Below are positions 56,065 to 64,000 of a DNA stretch of 64,000 nt, piece by piece. The position numbers and the translations under genes were made by a program. The notes beneath the pieces were generated by a model. The model was not told the origin of the DNA and did not search any database. It saw nothing but the letters and a program-made list of their open reading frames with translations. Every line of letters starts with the position of its first letter. Positions within the stretch are counted from its first letter, which is position 1. Where the stretch lies: positions 283,751-347,750 of the forward strand of contig JAMWFC010000036.1 of NCBI GenBank assembly GCA_027475525.1, read 5' to 3'. This stretch comes from Macrolepiota albuminosa (taxonomy: Eukaryota > Basidiomycota > Agaricomycetes > Agaricales > Agaricaceae).

Positions 56065-56440
56065 GTACATATATTTCACGTGACATGATCATTCAGCAGA
56101 CGAATGCAATGCCTTCTTAGGTGAGTACTCCGCGAGAATTGTGCCATATAGTACGTTATTCTATATGATCAAGAATTTATGGAAATAGCAGTCGTAGAAT
56201 GGAAGAAGCGGAACGACGGCACAGAAAAATGGTAACCGATGTTATTAAAGTAATACAGCGCCGGCGCACACCCAGCTCCTCTTCTACCCAAAGTTACTGA
56301 GTTGACACCGGAACAAAAAGTTACATGTAGAATGACTTGCTCCGGGATAAGAAGATTACGGCAAGTCAGTTACGCTGAGAATATGCCACCTCCTGGCGAT
56401 GAGGACAATGAATCCTCCATGATTATTTGCTCTACGTCGC
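56065..56440. other. No gene recognised
   Basis: Spacer between the right arm and the 3' end of the WD40 gene. Short frames only. Confidence 0.5.
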
Positions 56441-58332
56441 CGGTAGGCGGACTTTCCTCCACCCAGTGAGTGACAACCGTTACAGTCTGAGTTTCCAATC
56501 GCACAGCAGTGACCGTCTTGGTGACTACTTCAGGCTGAACGGTCACCGTGTGCCCGTTACAGTCTGAGTTTCCAATCGCACAGCAGTGACCGTCTTGGTG
56601 ACTACTTCAGGCTGAACGGTCACTGTGCGCAACAGAGAGAATCCCAGTCTGCTCTGCGCATTCCGAATGACCCGGGGCATCATTACTGATAACAAGGGCG
56701 GTTTGAGTAGATGCCGCCTGCTCCGCCGTTTCATAGACCGTTCGAGTAAAAACGACTGAAGCTTGGGCAGCAGCGTCTTGGGGACGCAGCGCTGCGAAGC
56801 GCGCGGAATTAAAAAAAAGGATGGGCTTAGGATAACAAATTCAATCCAGTAAGCGCAATCAGGAAACATCAAACTTACATTTAGGGATGAAAGGGCTAGA
56901 GCAGGAGAGAAGTATTGGATGGCAATTGCCAAGAATAAGAACAAGATGAGGCCCCGCTCTGCATTCCGGGACCAGTTTATCACAGGTGCCGCCGAGTGTG
57001 CAACAGTAGGCTCATTATAAGGTACGTTAGGCTAGTAAGGCGTTCCACATCATATACCGGCGGTTTGAGAAATGATTAGATCACTCGCTCACCTGCTTCG
57101 TCCACACTGATGCGCAAAAGTCGCCGGAACTAGATCCGCCGATAATGATGTGGAGACCGTTTGAGAGCTGTGCGGTGGCAACTGTCTGTATAAGCCCTGG
57201 AAGTCGGTGATAATGAATACTGCGTTACGATTAAATGGAAAGCTTACCTCTCGTGGTTAATTGTTGGATAACTTCTCGCGTCGCCATATCCAAAACATGG
57301 ATGATTCCATGATCGTTCCCATAGACAGCAATGTTCCCATCTTCGGCCCAAGCGCCTTGGAACGTGACCTGCCTCTTGAATTGAACGGGAAGGATCGCCT
57401 CTGGTAGTGATCCTGGAAAGCGGTAGACTTGGGCGTAGCTTTCCGTCAGATTATGCACGAGAAGAAGGTCTTCGCGAGGAGAAAGGGCCGCGTGGCCGCT
57501 AGAACAAAGTAAGATGATAGCAATGGTGCATACGTGGAACGCACACAGCGCATGTTAAATATTTTTGCCAAAGGACCTCTGAAGTCTGCGCGTCTCGGCA
57601 TGTCCTACAAGCTAAGGATAAAAAGGGTGCAACAAGTTTCGCACTAATGATCTTACATCTCTCCATTTTCTAATTTGTGAATTAGGAGGCTCTGGTTGCC
57701 TCCTCCAAAGAATGCTAGGCTGATGGGTATTACTCCAGGTGCATCCGCAACGGTCCAGAGTTCAATCAAATCAGCTTATAATCAATGAGATCATCGAATA
57801 ACTAACACATCGAATTCGACTCACCTCCATCTACGCTAAATAACTTCAGGATCCCACTGTGGCTGGCAATCGCAATTCGTTGATTTGCGGCGTCGTATAC
57901 TTGTGCAGCGACGCTATCATTAAACTTAAACACTTCAATGGACTTCGAAGATCTTTGGGTGAACCACTTTGATATATGTCAGCAAGATATCACAAGGTCA
58001 AAAAGGAGCGCGCACGCTCTTGTGTTTCGCCTGAGGAACGAGGGATACCAGCCCTCGTATGCTTCCGACACAAAGGGTTCCAACCCTACCATCGGCAGCA
58101 GACTCTGAGTCTATGCAAGTCAAAGCGGTGACCTTGCCCCAAGCCGGTTCATGAAGAGTTTGAATGGGGGTGAAGTCGCTTGTTGAATATACGCGAACGT
58201 GGCCATCGTCACCTTAAACAAAGCGCTCAAAGGAAAAATACCAATCTACAATTCGCAACTCACTACCAATGAATACAAGGGTAGCGTCACGGTTGAAAAC
58301 AACGGAACTGATCGGGCCCTTACTGCCTTTAA
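56440..58332 (-). CDS. WD40-repeat protein with C-terminal membrane segment, N-terminus missing
   Basis: Read leftward from 58332: GPISSVVFNRDATLVFIG, DDGHVRVYSTSDFTPIQTLH, QRIAIASHSGILKLFSVDG, LIELWTVADAPGVIP, then QVTFQGAWAEDGNIAVYGND and GIIHVLDMATREVIQQL. These are beta-propeller strands with WD40-style D-G-x-[IV]-x-[VL]-[YF/W] ends. Introns of about 50 bp separate the exons. A C-terminal hydrophobic helix (GLILFLFLAIAIQYF) suggests membrane anchoring. Likely a scaffold protein. The frame enters from the duplicated 58333 joint with no ATG, so the first blade or more is missing. The 77-bp duplication at 56477 lies in its last exon region. Confidence 0.65.
56477..56630. repeat. 77-bp tandem duplication, 2 mismatches (10 of 17)
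   Basis: 56477-56553 is repeated at 56554-56630. The two differences are C/T exchanges in the last ten bases. It lies in the Thr/Val-rich tail (TVTAVRLETQTVT) of the WD40 gene. Confidence 0.85.
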
Positions 58333-58486
58333 GGTCACTATGAAACCGGTACTGGTTGATCTAAGGGATATCAATGGAATCCTCTCAGCATAGGAATAAG
58401 TACCTGTAGGGTCACTATGAAACCGGTACTGGTTGATCTAAGGGATATCAATGGAATCCTCTCAGCATAGGAATAAGTACCTGTAG
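58333..58486. repeat. Perfect 77-bp tandem duplication (11 of 17)
   Basis: 58333-58409 is repeated exactly at 58410-58486. It marks the point where the WD40 gene loses its N-terminus and duplicated small-gene sequence begins. Confidence 0.9.
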
Positions 58487-59056
58487 GGCGGACATAACGA
58501 AGAAGGACGAGTAAGTATCCAAAAGGGTCGCGCAGAGTTAAATCTTGGCAAAAAAGATTATGTAATGAATCCAGACAAAGGCGCTTTGTCCTTAAAAAGG
58601 CAATAAATGATTGCGGAGATGGATACTTGTATAGAATGATCGCGCAAGGGGTCATAAAATCCAAATCGAGACTTGACGCGATGAGAGACGATGGGAGACG
58701 GGGCACGAGCACGAACAAGTAAAGCACCCCGTTCTGTATCACTCGGTCCTGTTCGACGGCAAGTGGATGATGAGAAAGACTTCGATCCAATGCGACAGGT
58801 AAACTGTCTTCGATAAAGCCATCTGTAGTCCATACATCGTCAGCCATAGGTATACAGAGCGTCTGCATAAACTACCATTGTCGTCTTCTTCTTCCACCTC
58901 AGGGTCTTCTTCATCATCGACTTGAGCCTCAATGTCTAGAAAATGATTCTGTCAAGTAATGTATCAGTAATGGCTCCAACCTCAACGCTTCAAACATACC
59001 TCACGTCTAACCTTCTTCTTTTGACGCACATCGTTGCCTTCATTACCCTCAGACAT
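58487..59056 (-). pseudogene. Small acidic protein gene, copy B
   Basis: Starts MSEGNEGNDVRQKKKVRRE at 59056. An intron (about 58998-58935) leads to DIEAQVDDEEDPEVEEEDDN. A second part MADDVWTTDGFIEDSLPVA (58856-58700) lies in another frame. Downstream it departs from copy A and includes a 40.4-kb-like fragment (ctttgtcctaaaa region). Start intact, end rearranged. Confidence 0.45.
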
Positions 59057-59070
59057 ACTTTTTCAGTTCT

Positions 59071-59224
59071 CGGTCAAGACACTGAAGATATCGTAGTTTA
59101 TAAAATCCATTAAAAGTCAATCTCTAACTAGTCAAATAAATCAATCTCGGTCAAGACACTGAAGATATCGTAGTTTATAAAATCCATTAAAAGTCAATCT
59201 CTAACTAGTCAAATAAATCAAACT
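59071..59224. repeat. 77-bp tandem duplication, near-perfect (12 of 17)
   Basis: 59071-59147 is repeated at 59148-59224 with a difference at the very end. Copy A near 41.97 kb has the sequence once. Confidence 0.85.
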
Positions 59225-60440
59225 ATAATCATAATCCGACAGTTGTTGTGGGGGCCATACGTCGGACTTCGAATGCAAATGGCGCCTATCTAAGCAACCT
59301 GTAACTTGAGGGTGGGTTTCTGACATTGAAACTGGTCATGTGCCACTCGGATATTCCCGTTGATCACAAGGGGAAGTTGACGCCAGCCTGTCACCATGTG
59401 TAAAAAATAATGTTTTAAGAGCGCCCTGCGGCCGCACAGCCCGCTACGGGCCTTCTGTTGTTCGTGCACATGTAATATCGAGTGATACATACAAAAATGA
59501 GAAATTTTTTATAAATTGTTCCAATCAGGTAGTCCAAAAAGGTTTGGCAACGAGTTCCTATCCCACATTCTACGCTAAAATAAGAGTGGAATGGAGAAGA
59601 CACGTGATGAATTGCAAAACAAAAAAAATCCCCACCAAAGTTCAACGTTCAATGCCAAAGACCCACTACTAAAGTAGCGGGAATTGTCATTATCAAGAAA
59701 CACGAAGCACAATATATTACTAGGAATAGTGAGAAACAAGGTAGACAGCTAGTTAATTAAGACGAGAACGCTGTGCAATGCGTATATTAACACAATTGTT
59801 CGAATAAGAGAAAACAAAAACTTACTTGGAAGTAACAGTATCATCAACAGAGCGATCATCCGCGGAGGAACTCAATGAGCTGGATGATCTATTTCGAAAA
59901 CGCTTGCCGGGATTGCGAACCGAGCGCCCCAAGTGTGACACGCGAGGCTGTTAAAAGGGTCTCAAATTCAGAACGATGTATATTAATTAAGTATCAACTC
60001 ACTATTTTTTGAGTAGCCTTAATGGGCTCTGCAAACGGAGAGGAAACACGTGGGGGGCGTCCAGAAAGTTGTAAATGAACATCAACGGGGGTGCATTATC
60101 ACATTCTCCTGATGAAAGACGGCGTGCGAGAAACTGATATTGCAAGCGAATCACAGATTAACAGCAGATTCAAATTTTCAACACGTAGAAAGACTTACAT
60201 CGGTATCTGACGGACAACTCCTAGTAAGGTCGGACTCGACGGATAAGTCATCAGTGCTCCAAGGATAGGATGAGAAGATGGGATTAGAAAAGCGTGTATG
60301 AGCAACGAGTGGACGCAAGCTCATACAGCAGAACACGATAATATGATAAACACTTTAGGGAATTACAACCCTCAAAATGACAAATGACAAATCGATTATA
60401 TAAGCAGGTGCACCGATGATTATTGATGACATCACAACCA
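59225..60440 (-). pseudogene. Remnants of a second JmjC-type gene copy
   Basis: 59225-59400 matches 42010-42200, 59700-59940 matches 42245-42510 (C-terminal Ser/Arg-rich exon), and from 59945 the sequence jumps to match 46670-47270 (N-terminal exons, ending APAYII at about 60400). About 4.1 kb, including the JmjC core, is deleted. Small indels break the rest. A GC-rich insert at 59395-59660 is not in copy A. Confidence 0.7.
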
Positions 60441-60651
60441 AATTTTGGTGCGCCTGACTGGACCAAACTATTTTCCTCCCCTATTCAATTTGCGCAGTCG
60501 TAGTTTCTGCTTAACAAGGCCACAAGCCCACGGTGAGGCCCTTCATACCAAATTGATCTACGCTGACATAAATCATTTACATTTTCGGTCAAGCTTCCTA
60601 ATAAGTGATAAGCGCTTGAGCGCTAGGCCTCAAGGCCTTAAAGCTTCATCC
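60394..60651. promoter_or_regulatory. Divergent 5' cassette, copy 3
   Basis: cgattatataagcaggtgcacc, gatgattattgatgacatcacaacca and ctacgctgacataaatcat are shared with the cassette at 47.2 kb. Here an insertion of about 100 bp (60440-60550) separates the two halves. It leads to the frame-shifted small gene at 60652. Confidence 0.55.
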
Positions 60652-60975
60652 ATGGCCAATGACCATTCACTCCGCCCCCTTTCTCCAAATTCAGTACCAG
60701 GTATGTTTTTTTTCAACTTGACAACGTAATAGCTTCGGTCCACTTGTAGATGTCAATCTCAACATTACTCCTGACGTGCCCCATCGAAAATCACCCGCTC
60801 CTTTGACCGGCCACGAGCTCATGGTCATGTTTCCACCAGCTCCACCCCAAATGACCGAAATGTGCCGTCCGGCGAGTGGACTCTTTCAGAGACAAGAGCG
60901 TGCTTCTTTTTGCTCGGGCTGACCGTGACCTACGCCGCTGTATCCGTTCTCGACCGATTTATTTTTGCCTGGAGT
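60652..60975 (+). pseudogene. Copy of the 91-aa gene, frame-shifted
   Basis: Starts MANDHSLRPLSPNSVP, keeps the intron, and continues NLNITPDVPHRKSPAPLTGH and SGLFQRQERA. An extra base relative to the 47586 gene (gcttctttttgc for gcttttttttgc-type) shifts the frame and gives a stop shortly after. The tail then runs into unrelated Arg/Ser-rich sequence. Confidence 0.7.
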
Positions 60976-61129
60976 CGCTCGTCGTCTCGCATCGCTCCGC
61001 GCCTGCGGAAAAACAGTTTGAATTTGCCCCCAATCGTTCATTCACTCAGAAGCGCTCGTCGTCTCGCATCGCTCCGCGCCTGCGGAAAAACAATTTGAAT
61101 TTGCCCCCAATCGTTCATTCACTCAGAAG
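60976..61129. repeat. 77-bp tandem duplication, 1 mismatch (13 of 17)
   Basis: 60976-61052 is repeated at 61053-61129 with one G/A difference (acagtttg versus acaatttg). Confidence 0.85.
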
Positions 61130-61237
61130 CGAGTCGCCTTATCCGTGCGGCGTGGGACATTTGTGGCTGTGATAAAAACTCTTTGTTTTATTCTCCTTCA
61201 AAGAAATGGCCTTTATATACTCCTGCAACATTTAAGG

Positions 61238-61391
61238 TCCTGTTTTTTATGCCTGTGACCTCCAGACGTAATCGAAGTCGTGGAAAACGGGTCTTGACTC
61301 CTTGGAGCCGCATGTCCTGTTTTTTATGCCTGTGACCTCCAGACGTAATCGAAGTCGTGGAAAACGGGTCTTGACTCCTTGGAGCCGCATC
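61238..61391. repeat. 77-bp tandem duplication (14 of 17)
   Basis: The 77 bases 61237-61313 are repeated exactly at 61314-61390. It doubles the start of the RING gene (ATGCCTGTGACC at 61249 and 61326). Confidence 0.9.
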
Positions 61392-62231
61392 GCATCTGGT
61401 CCTCACCGCGCTGCTTCACCGTACGGTACATCGTCTACGGATCCACAAATTCGCACAGTACGGCGATTTATCGTGGCGGGTGTATTGCGACTGGTTAACC
61501 GTTACAGGCACTCTCGCAAGAGAATCAAACTCAAATACACATACACTCTGCCGATGACCTTTTAGAACAGGGGATCCAGTTTAGTGACATTGACAATATC
61601 GAGGGCAGGTGTCATCGAGTCGCCGAAGAACTGGAGATTTTCCAATTGAATATGGCGCTGAGAGACGCTAAGGAGGAGCTTGAGACTCTCAAAAAACAGA
61701 GAGATGAAGTCACGCGCGTGCGTCGGTGTTATTTTACTATGAGACGTTCGTATATCATTGCTCTAGGACTGTGAAACCCTCAAGGCCCAATTAATCGATG
61801 AGAAAGTTCGACACGAAGCTACCACAATCGAACTCAGTGGTCAGAAAACACAACTTGCAGCTGCCGTGGCCGAAAGGGATCACTTGACCCCGGTGCGTTA
61901 GATATCCTTCCTTTCGTTTCGGTCTGTTCGTTGAATATCGTGGGGCAGATTGTTGAAAAGTTAAGGGAACTTGTGATGTGCAATGTTTGTTATCAACCGA
62001 TCATTGGTTTAACATCGCGAGTCACTATTTCGCAGCCACTTTATCTTGATTTGCTGACCATACTTCACAAGCAGTCTTTCGTGCGGACATATATTCTGTT
62101 TCAAGTGCGCTGAGCGCTGGTGGGAAGGAGCTATGATTCAAGCATGCCCCCTATGCCGGGACTACTGTTTCCTGCCAGAACCTCTAAAGATTAAACACTT
62201 GGAAGAATTGTTTGCATTGGTTGGTGCTTAG
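61249..62231 (+). CDS. Coiled-coil RING-finger protein
   Basis: The basic N-terminus (MPVTSRRNRSRGKRVL) starts at 61249 or, after removing the 77-bp duplication, only once. Exons follow with EELETLKKQRDEVTR (ending 61717), DCETLKAQLIDEKVRHE to AAVAERDHLTP (61767-61892) and IVEKLRELVMCNVC (from 61949): a coiled coil leading to a RING. The RING shows CNVCYQP, then CGHIFCFKCAERWW and ACPLCRD, i.e. C-x2-C, C-x-H, C-x2-C, C-x2-C, ending LEELFALVGA-stop at 62231. Likely an E3 ubiquitin ligase. The two RING halves are in different frames, and no clean intron between 61990 and 62080 restores the frame, so this copy may be damaged. Confidence 0.65.
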
Positions 62232-62725
62232 CCTCGCACGCACACACTAGTCATTATGTATATAGTTACTTGTGAGAGAATGGCACGATCCGGAACGGAG
62301 GAACGGGATCAATGGATCGTGTATTTTACTCTTACGCGTATATCTTGTAATCCACTTATTCTCGAGCGTGTTTGCACTTCGTGGTTGTAATATTTTGTGT
62401 AGTGCCCATGTTGTTTGCAATAAGCGGGAAAGATAATTTATTCATCCCAAATCAGACGTGACATGACATACATATGCAACTCTGATTGAGGGTTAAGTAG
62501 GTATACATACATCATTCCTCTCGCTCGGTTGGATCGACGTAACCTTGCCCAACGTTCACGCCACCTGGAAGTCTGCGAGGAAAGTTCCAATACCCAAAAA
62601 TACATAAAGCCTTTGGCACAATGATCGCCTAGTTACATTATTGGAGTAGAGTACATACATACGTTACTTTCCCCCGCCTCTTAGCCCAGCAGTGTGGCTT
62701 GCCGGCAGTTAAAATCAAATTCATT
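62232..62725. other. No gene recognised
   Basis: 3' flank of the RING gene and spacer. No repeat or long frame. 62650-62720 resembles the region 5' of the other cassettes (tgccggcagtt-aaaat). Confidence 0.45.
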
Positions 62726-62879
62726 CGAGTTGGATCGATTATATAAGCAGGTGCACCGATGATTGTTGATGACGTGATGATCACAACCAAATTTATCTAC
62801 ACCGAGTTGGATCGATTATATAAGCAGGTGCACCGATGATTGTTGATGACGTGATGATCACAACCAAATTTATCTACAC
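62726..62879. repeat. Perfect 77-bp tandem duplication (15 of 17), in divergent cassette copy 4
   Basis: 62726-62802 is repeated exactly at 62803-62879. The unit is itself the conserved cassette (ggatcgattatataagcagg, gatgatcacaaccaaattt), so the cassette appears doubled here. The plus-strand gene starts 47 bp further right. Confidence 0.9.
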
Positions 62880-62925
62880 GACATAAATTGAGCGCTGTGG
62901 ACACTGACTGACTCAGACCGGAGAC

Positions 62926-63330
62926 ATGCCGAAAGGTGCTGACGATCAAAGCCCAAGTCCACCCACTCACCTTCTCCCAATACATCCCTCCGAGGGTGGC
63001 CTCCCAAAGGGGGAACAATGGCCCGTAAAACGGGTGATGATTGCACCCTCCTCCCAATACATCCCTCCGAGGGTGGCCTCCCAAAGGGGGAACAATGGCC
63101 CGTAAAACGGGTGATGATTGCACCCTCGCCACACCACTCAGGGACACATCAGGCCATAGTCCTGCGGAGACTCGAGTCCAAATGCCCATGAAAACAATAC
63201 CAGCGGCTCCAGTCCTCCCCTCGAGAGCCATCTTCCTCGCTCTGCTAAATATAACATCGCAATATAAACCCCCCGACACCAGAGTCCTCCAAGGCAATCT
63301 TTGCCCCTGGGAAAAAAGGTGGTGATGTTG
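62926..63330 (+). CDS. Hypothetical gene driven by cassette copy 4, frame broken
   Basis: The ATG at 62926 opens MPKGADDQSPSPPTHLLPIH and SEGGLPKGEQWPVKRVMIAP. The 77-bp duplication at 62974 then shifts the frame. A second open stretch (63041-63325) ends LLNITSQYKPPDTRVLQGNL. Collapsing one copy gives a single open frame into IAPSPHHSGTHQAIVLRRL before a stop. Pro-rich, no family known. Confidence 0.35.
62974..63127. repeat. Perfect 77-bp tandem duplication (16 of 17)
   Basis: 62974-63050 is repeated exactly at 63051-63127, within the N-terminal coding part of the gene at 62926. Confidence 0.9.
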
Positions 63331-63370
63331 CGAAAACGTGGCCTAGAGTAAGCCAGAAATATTCACGGCG

Positions 63371-63524
63371 GGGAATGTCGATGACAGGTGTCAGAAATTT
63401 TCATTTGCAAGCCTAACAAGCATAAGAACCCTCGAGACCAAGTTCCGGGGAATGTCGATGACAGGTGTCAGAAATTTTCATTTGCAAGCCTAACAAGCAT
63501 AAGAACCCTCGAGACCAAGTTCAA
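63371..63524. repeat. 77-bp tandem duplication (17 of 17)
   Basis: ggggaatgtcgatgaca... from 63370 is repeated with a 77-base step at 63447 up to gagaccaagttc. It may be a further exon or spacer of the gene at 62926. Confidence 0.88.
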
Positions 63525-63530
63525 AACCAC

Positions 63531-64000
63531 GCCCCATCCAGAGATAACCAACAGATGCCAGCCGATTCCCCCCCCATAGCAGTATCACCTCGCGAGCGCG
63601 AATTGATTCCACAGAAGGCACTCCCCTCCCAAGACAGGTTCAAGAGACATACCTTGACCGTATTCCCCCCGTACAATAACGCCATCAACTTCGCACCCCT
63701 ACACAAAAGGAACCTTCCCCACCAAGCTGCAGGGAGACGTTTCTCCTGCACCACACATGCAGCGGCTCTCAGCGTGACCAGAATGATCCAGCCATCCCTA
63801 TGCCCCTCGCGCACCCCCAACCACAGCTGGCCACTGTCGATTATCATCCATTCCAGGAGGCATTTCTAGTCGACACGCCCCCATGCAGCCCTGAGGGAAG
63901 AACCTTTGTCGGAGATGATTACATGGTTGTAAGGTCCCCAAGGGTAATTTCCCCCCTCTTTCCTGACGACCCCGTCCTTACACCAAGAGCAAATCAGCTT
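63531..64000 (+). CDS. Pro-rich ORF running off the window end, partial
   Basis: Two overlapping open frames. The one I favour reads MPLAHPQPQLATVDYHPFQE, VDTPPCSPEGRTFVGDDYMV and SPLFPDDPVLTPRANQ and is open to base 64000. The other is open from 63465 to 63869. No domain seen; probably the continuation of the cassette-4 gene. Confidence 0.35.

Overview
The window reads as nuclear DNA of an agaricomycete (mushroom-forming basidiomycete). The coding stretches are split by GT-AG introns of about 40-56 bp. Recognisable pieces include pyranose 2-oxidase, Brr2, Iml2/DUF3808, WD40, RING and JmjC sequences. The mobile elements are DIRS-like (tyrosine recombinase), Ty3-like, Helitron, hAT and CACTA types. 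I cannot name the genus. No rRNA, tRNA, CRISPR or bacterial-type operon is visible.

Left part (1-30.5 kb) is repeat-dominated. It starts with a CACTA-type MITE (1002-1387), then a Cys-rich/coiled-coil pseudogene with three in-frame TGA codons (1918-4033), then two satellite-like arrays (4878-5595, 5686-5955). From about 6 to 24 kb the DNA is strikingly poor in CG dinucleotides and carries old, stop-riddled elements. These are a DIRS-like element (YR 11.7-12.6 kb, RNase H 13.2-13.6 kb, RT 17.5-17.9 kb) and a Helitron (21.4-23.9 kb). A 3,858-bp LTR retrotransposon with 234-bp LTRs and an ATAGA target duplication (13604-17461) sits inside the DIRS RT/RNase H coding sequence. A second, longer Ty3-like copy (23999-28747) keeps gag, a CCHC knuckle, a protease and the start of RT, and is cut at the Helitron. 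A 452-bp hAT MITE with an 8-bp target duplication follows (29268-29719).

Middle part (30.5-41.5 kb) mixes host genes and gene fragments: a pyranose oxidase pseudogene with its introns, a small intact membrane protein gene, a 150-bp minisatellite, an Iml2 fragment, a multi-stop pseudogene of a conserved zinc-binding type, a piece of Brr2, a coiled-coil gene that shares its last hydrophobic exon with the membrane protein gene, and an intact small gene at 40584-41321.

Right part (41.5-64 kb) holds a large JmjC-domain gene, several small lineage-restricted genes, a 369-aa intact gene of unknown function, a partial WD40 gene and a RING gene. Some of these start from a recurring divergent 5' cassette whose minus side encodes MSSTIIGAPAYII or a close variant. 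Part of this region is duplicated: 41.5-47.9 kb resembles 58.4-61 kb, and 48.3-49.7 kb is inverted at 54.7-56.1 kb.

The most unexpected signal is technical or very odd biology. Seventeen unrelated places carry a tandem duplication with a period of exactly 77 bp, identical or nearly so. The lengths coincide although the sequences do not, and the two arms of the inverted duplication carry different ones. This points to unmerged k=77 contig overlaps in the assembly. Because 77 is not a multiple of 3, these duplications break several reading frames and should be collapsed before genes are called.
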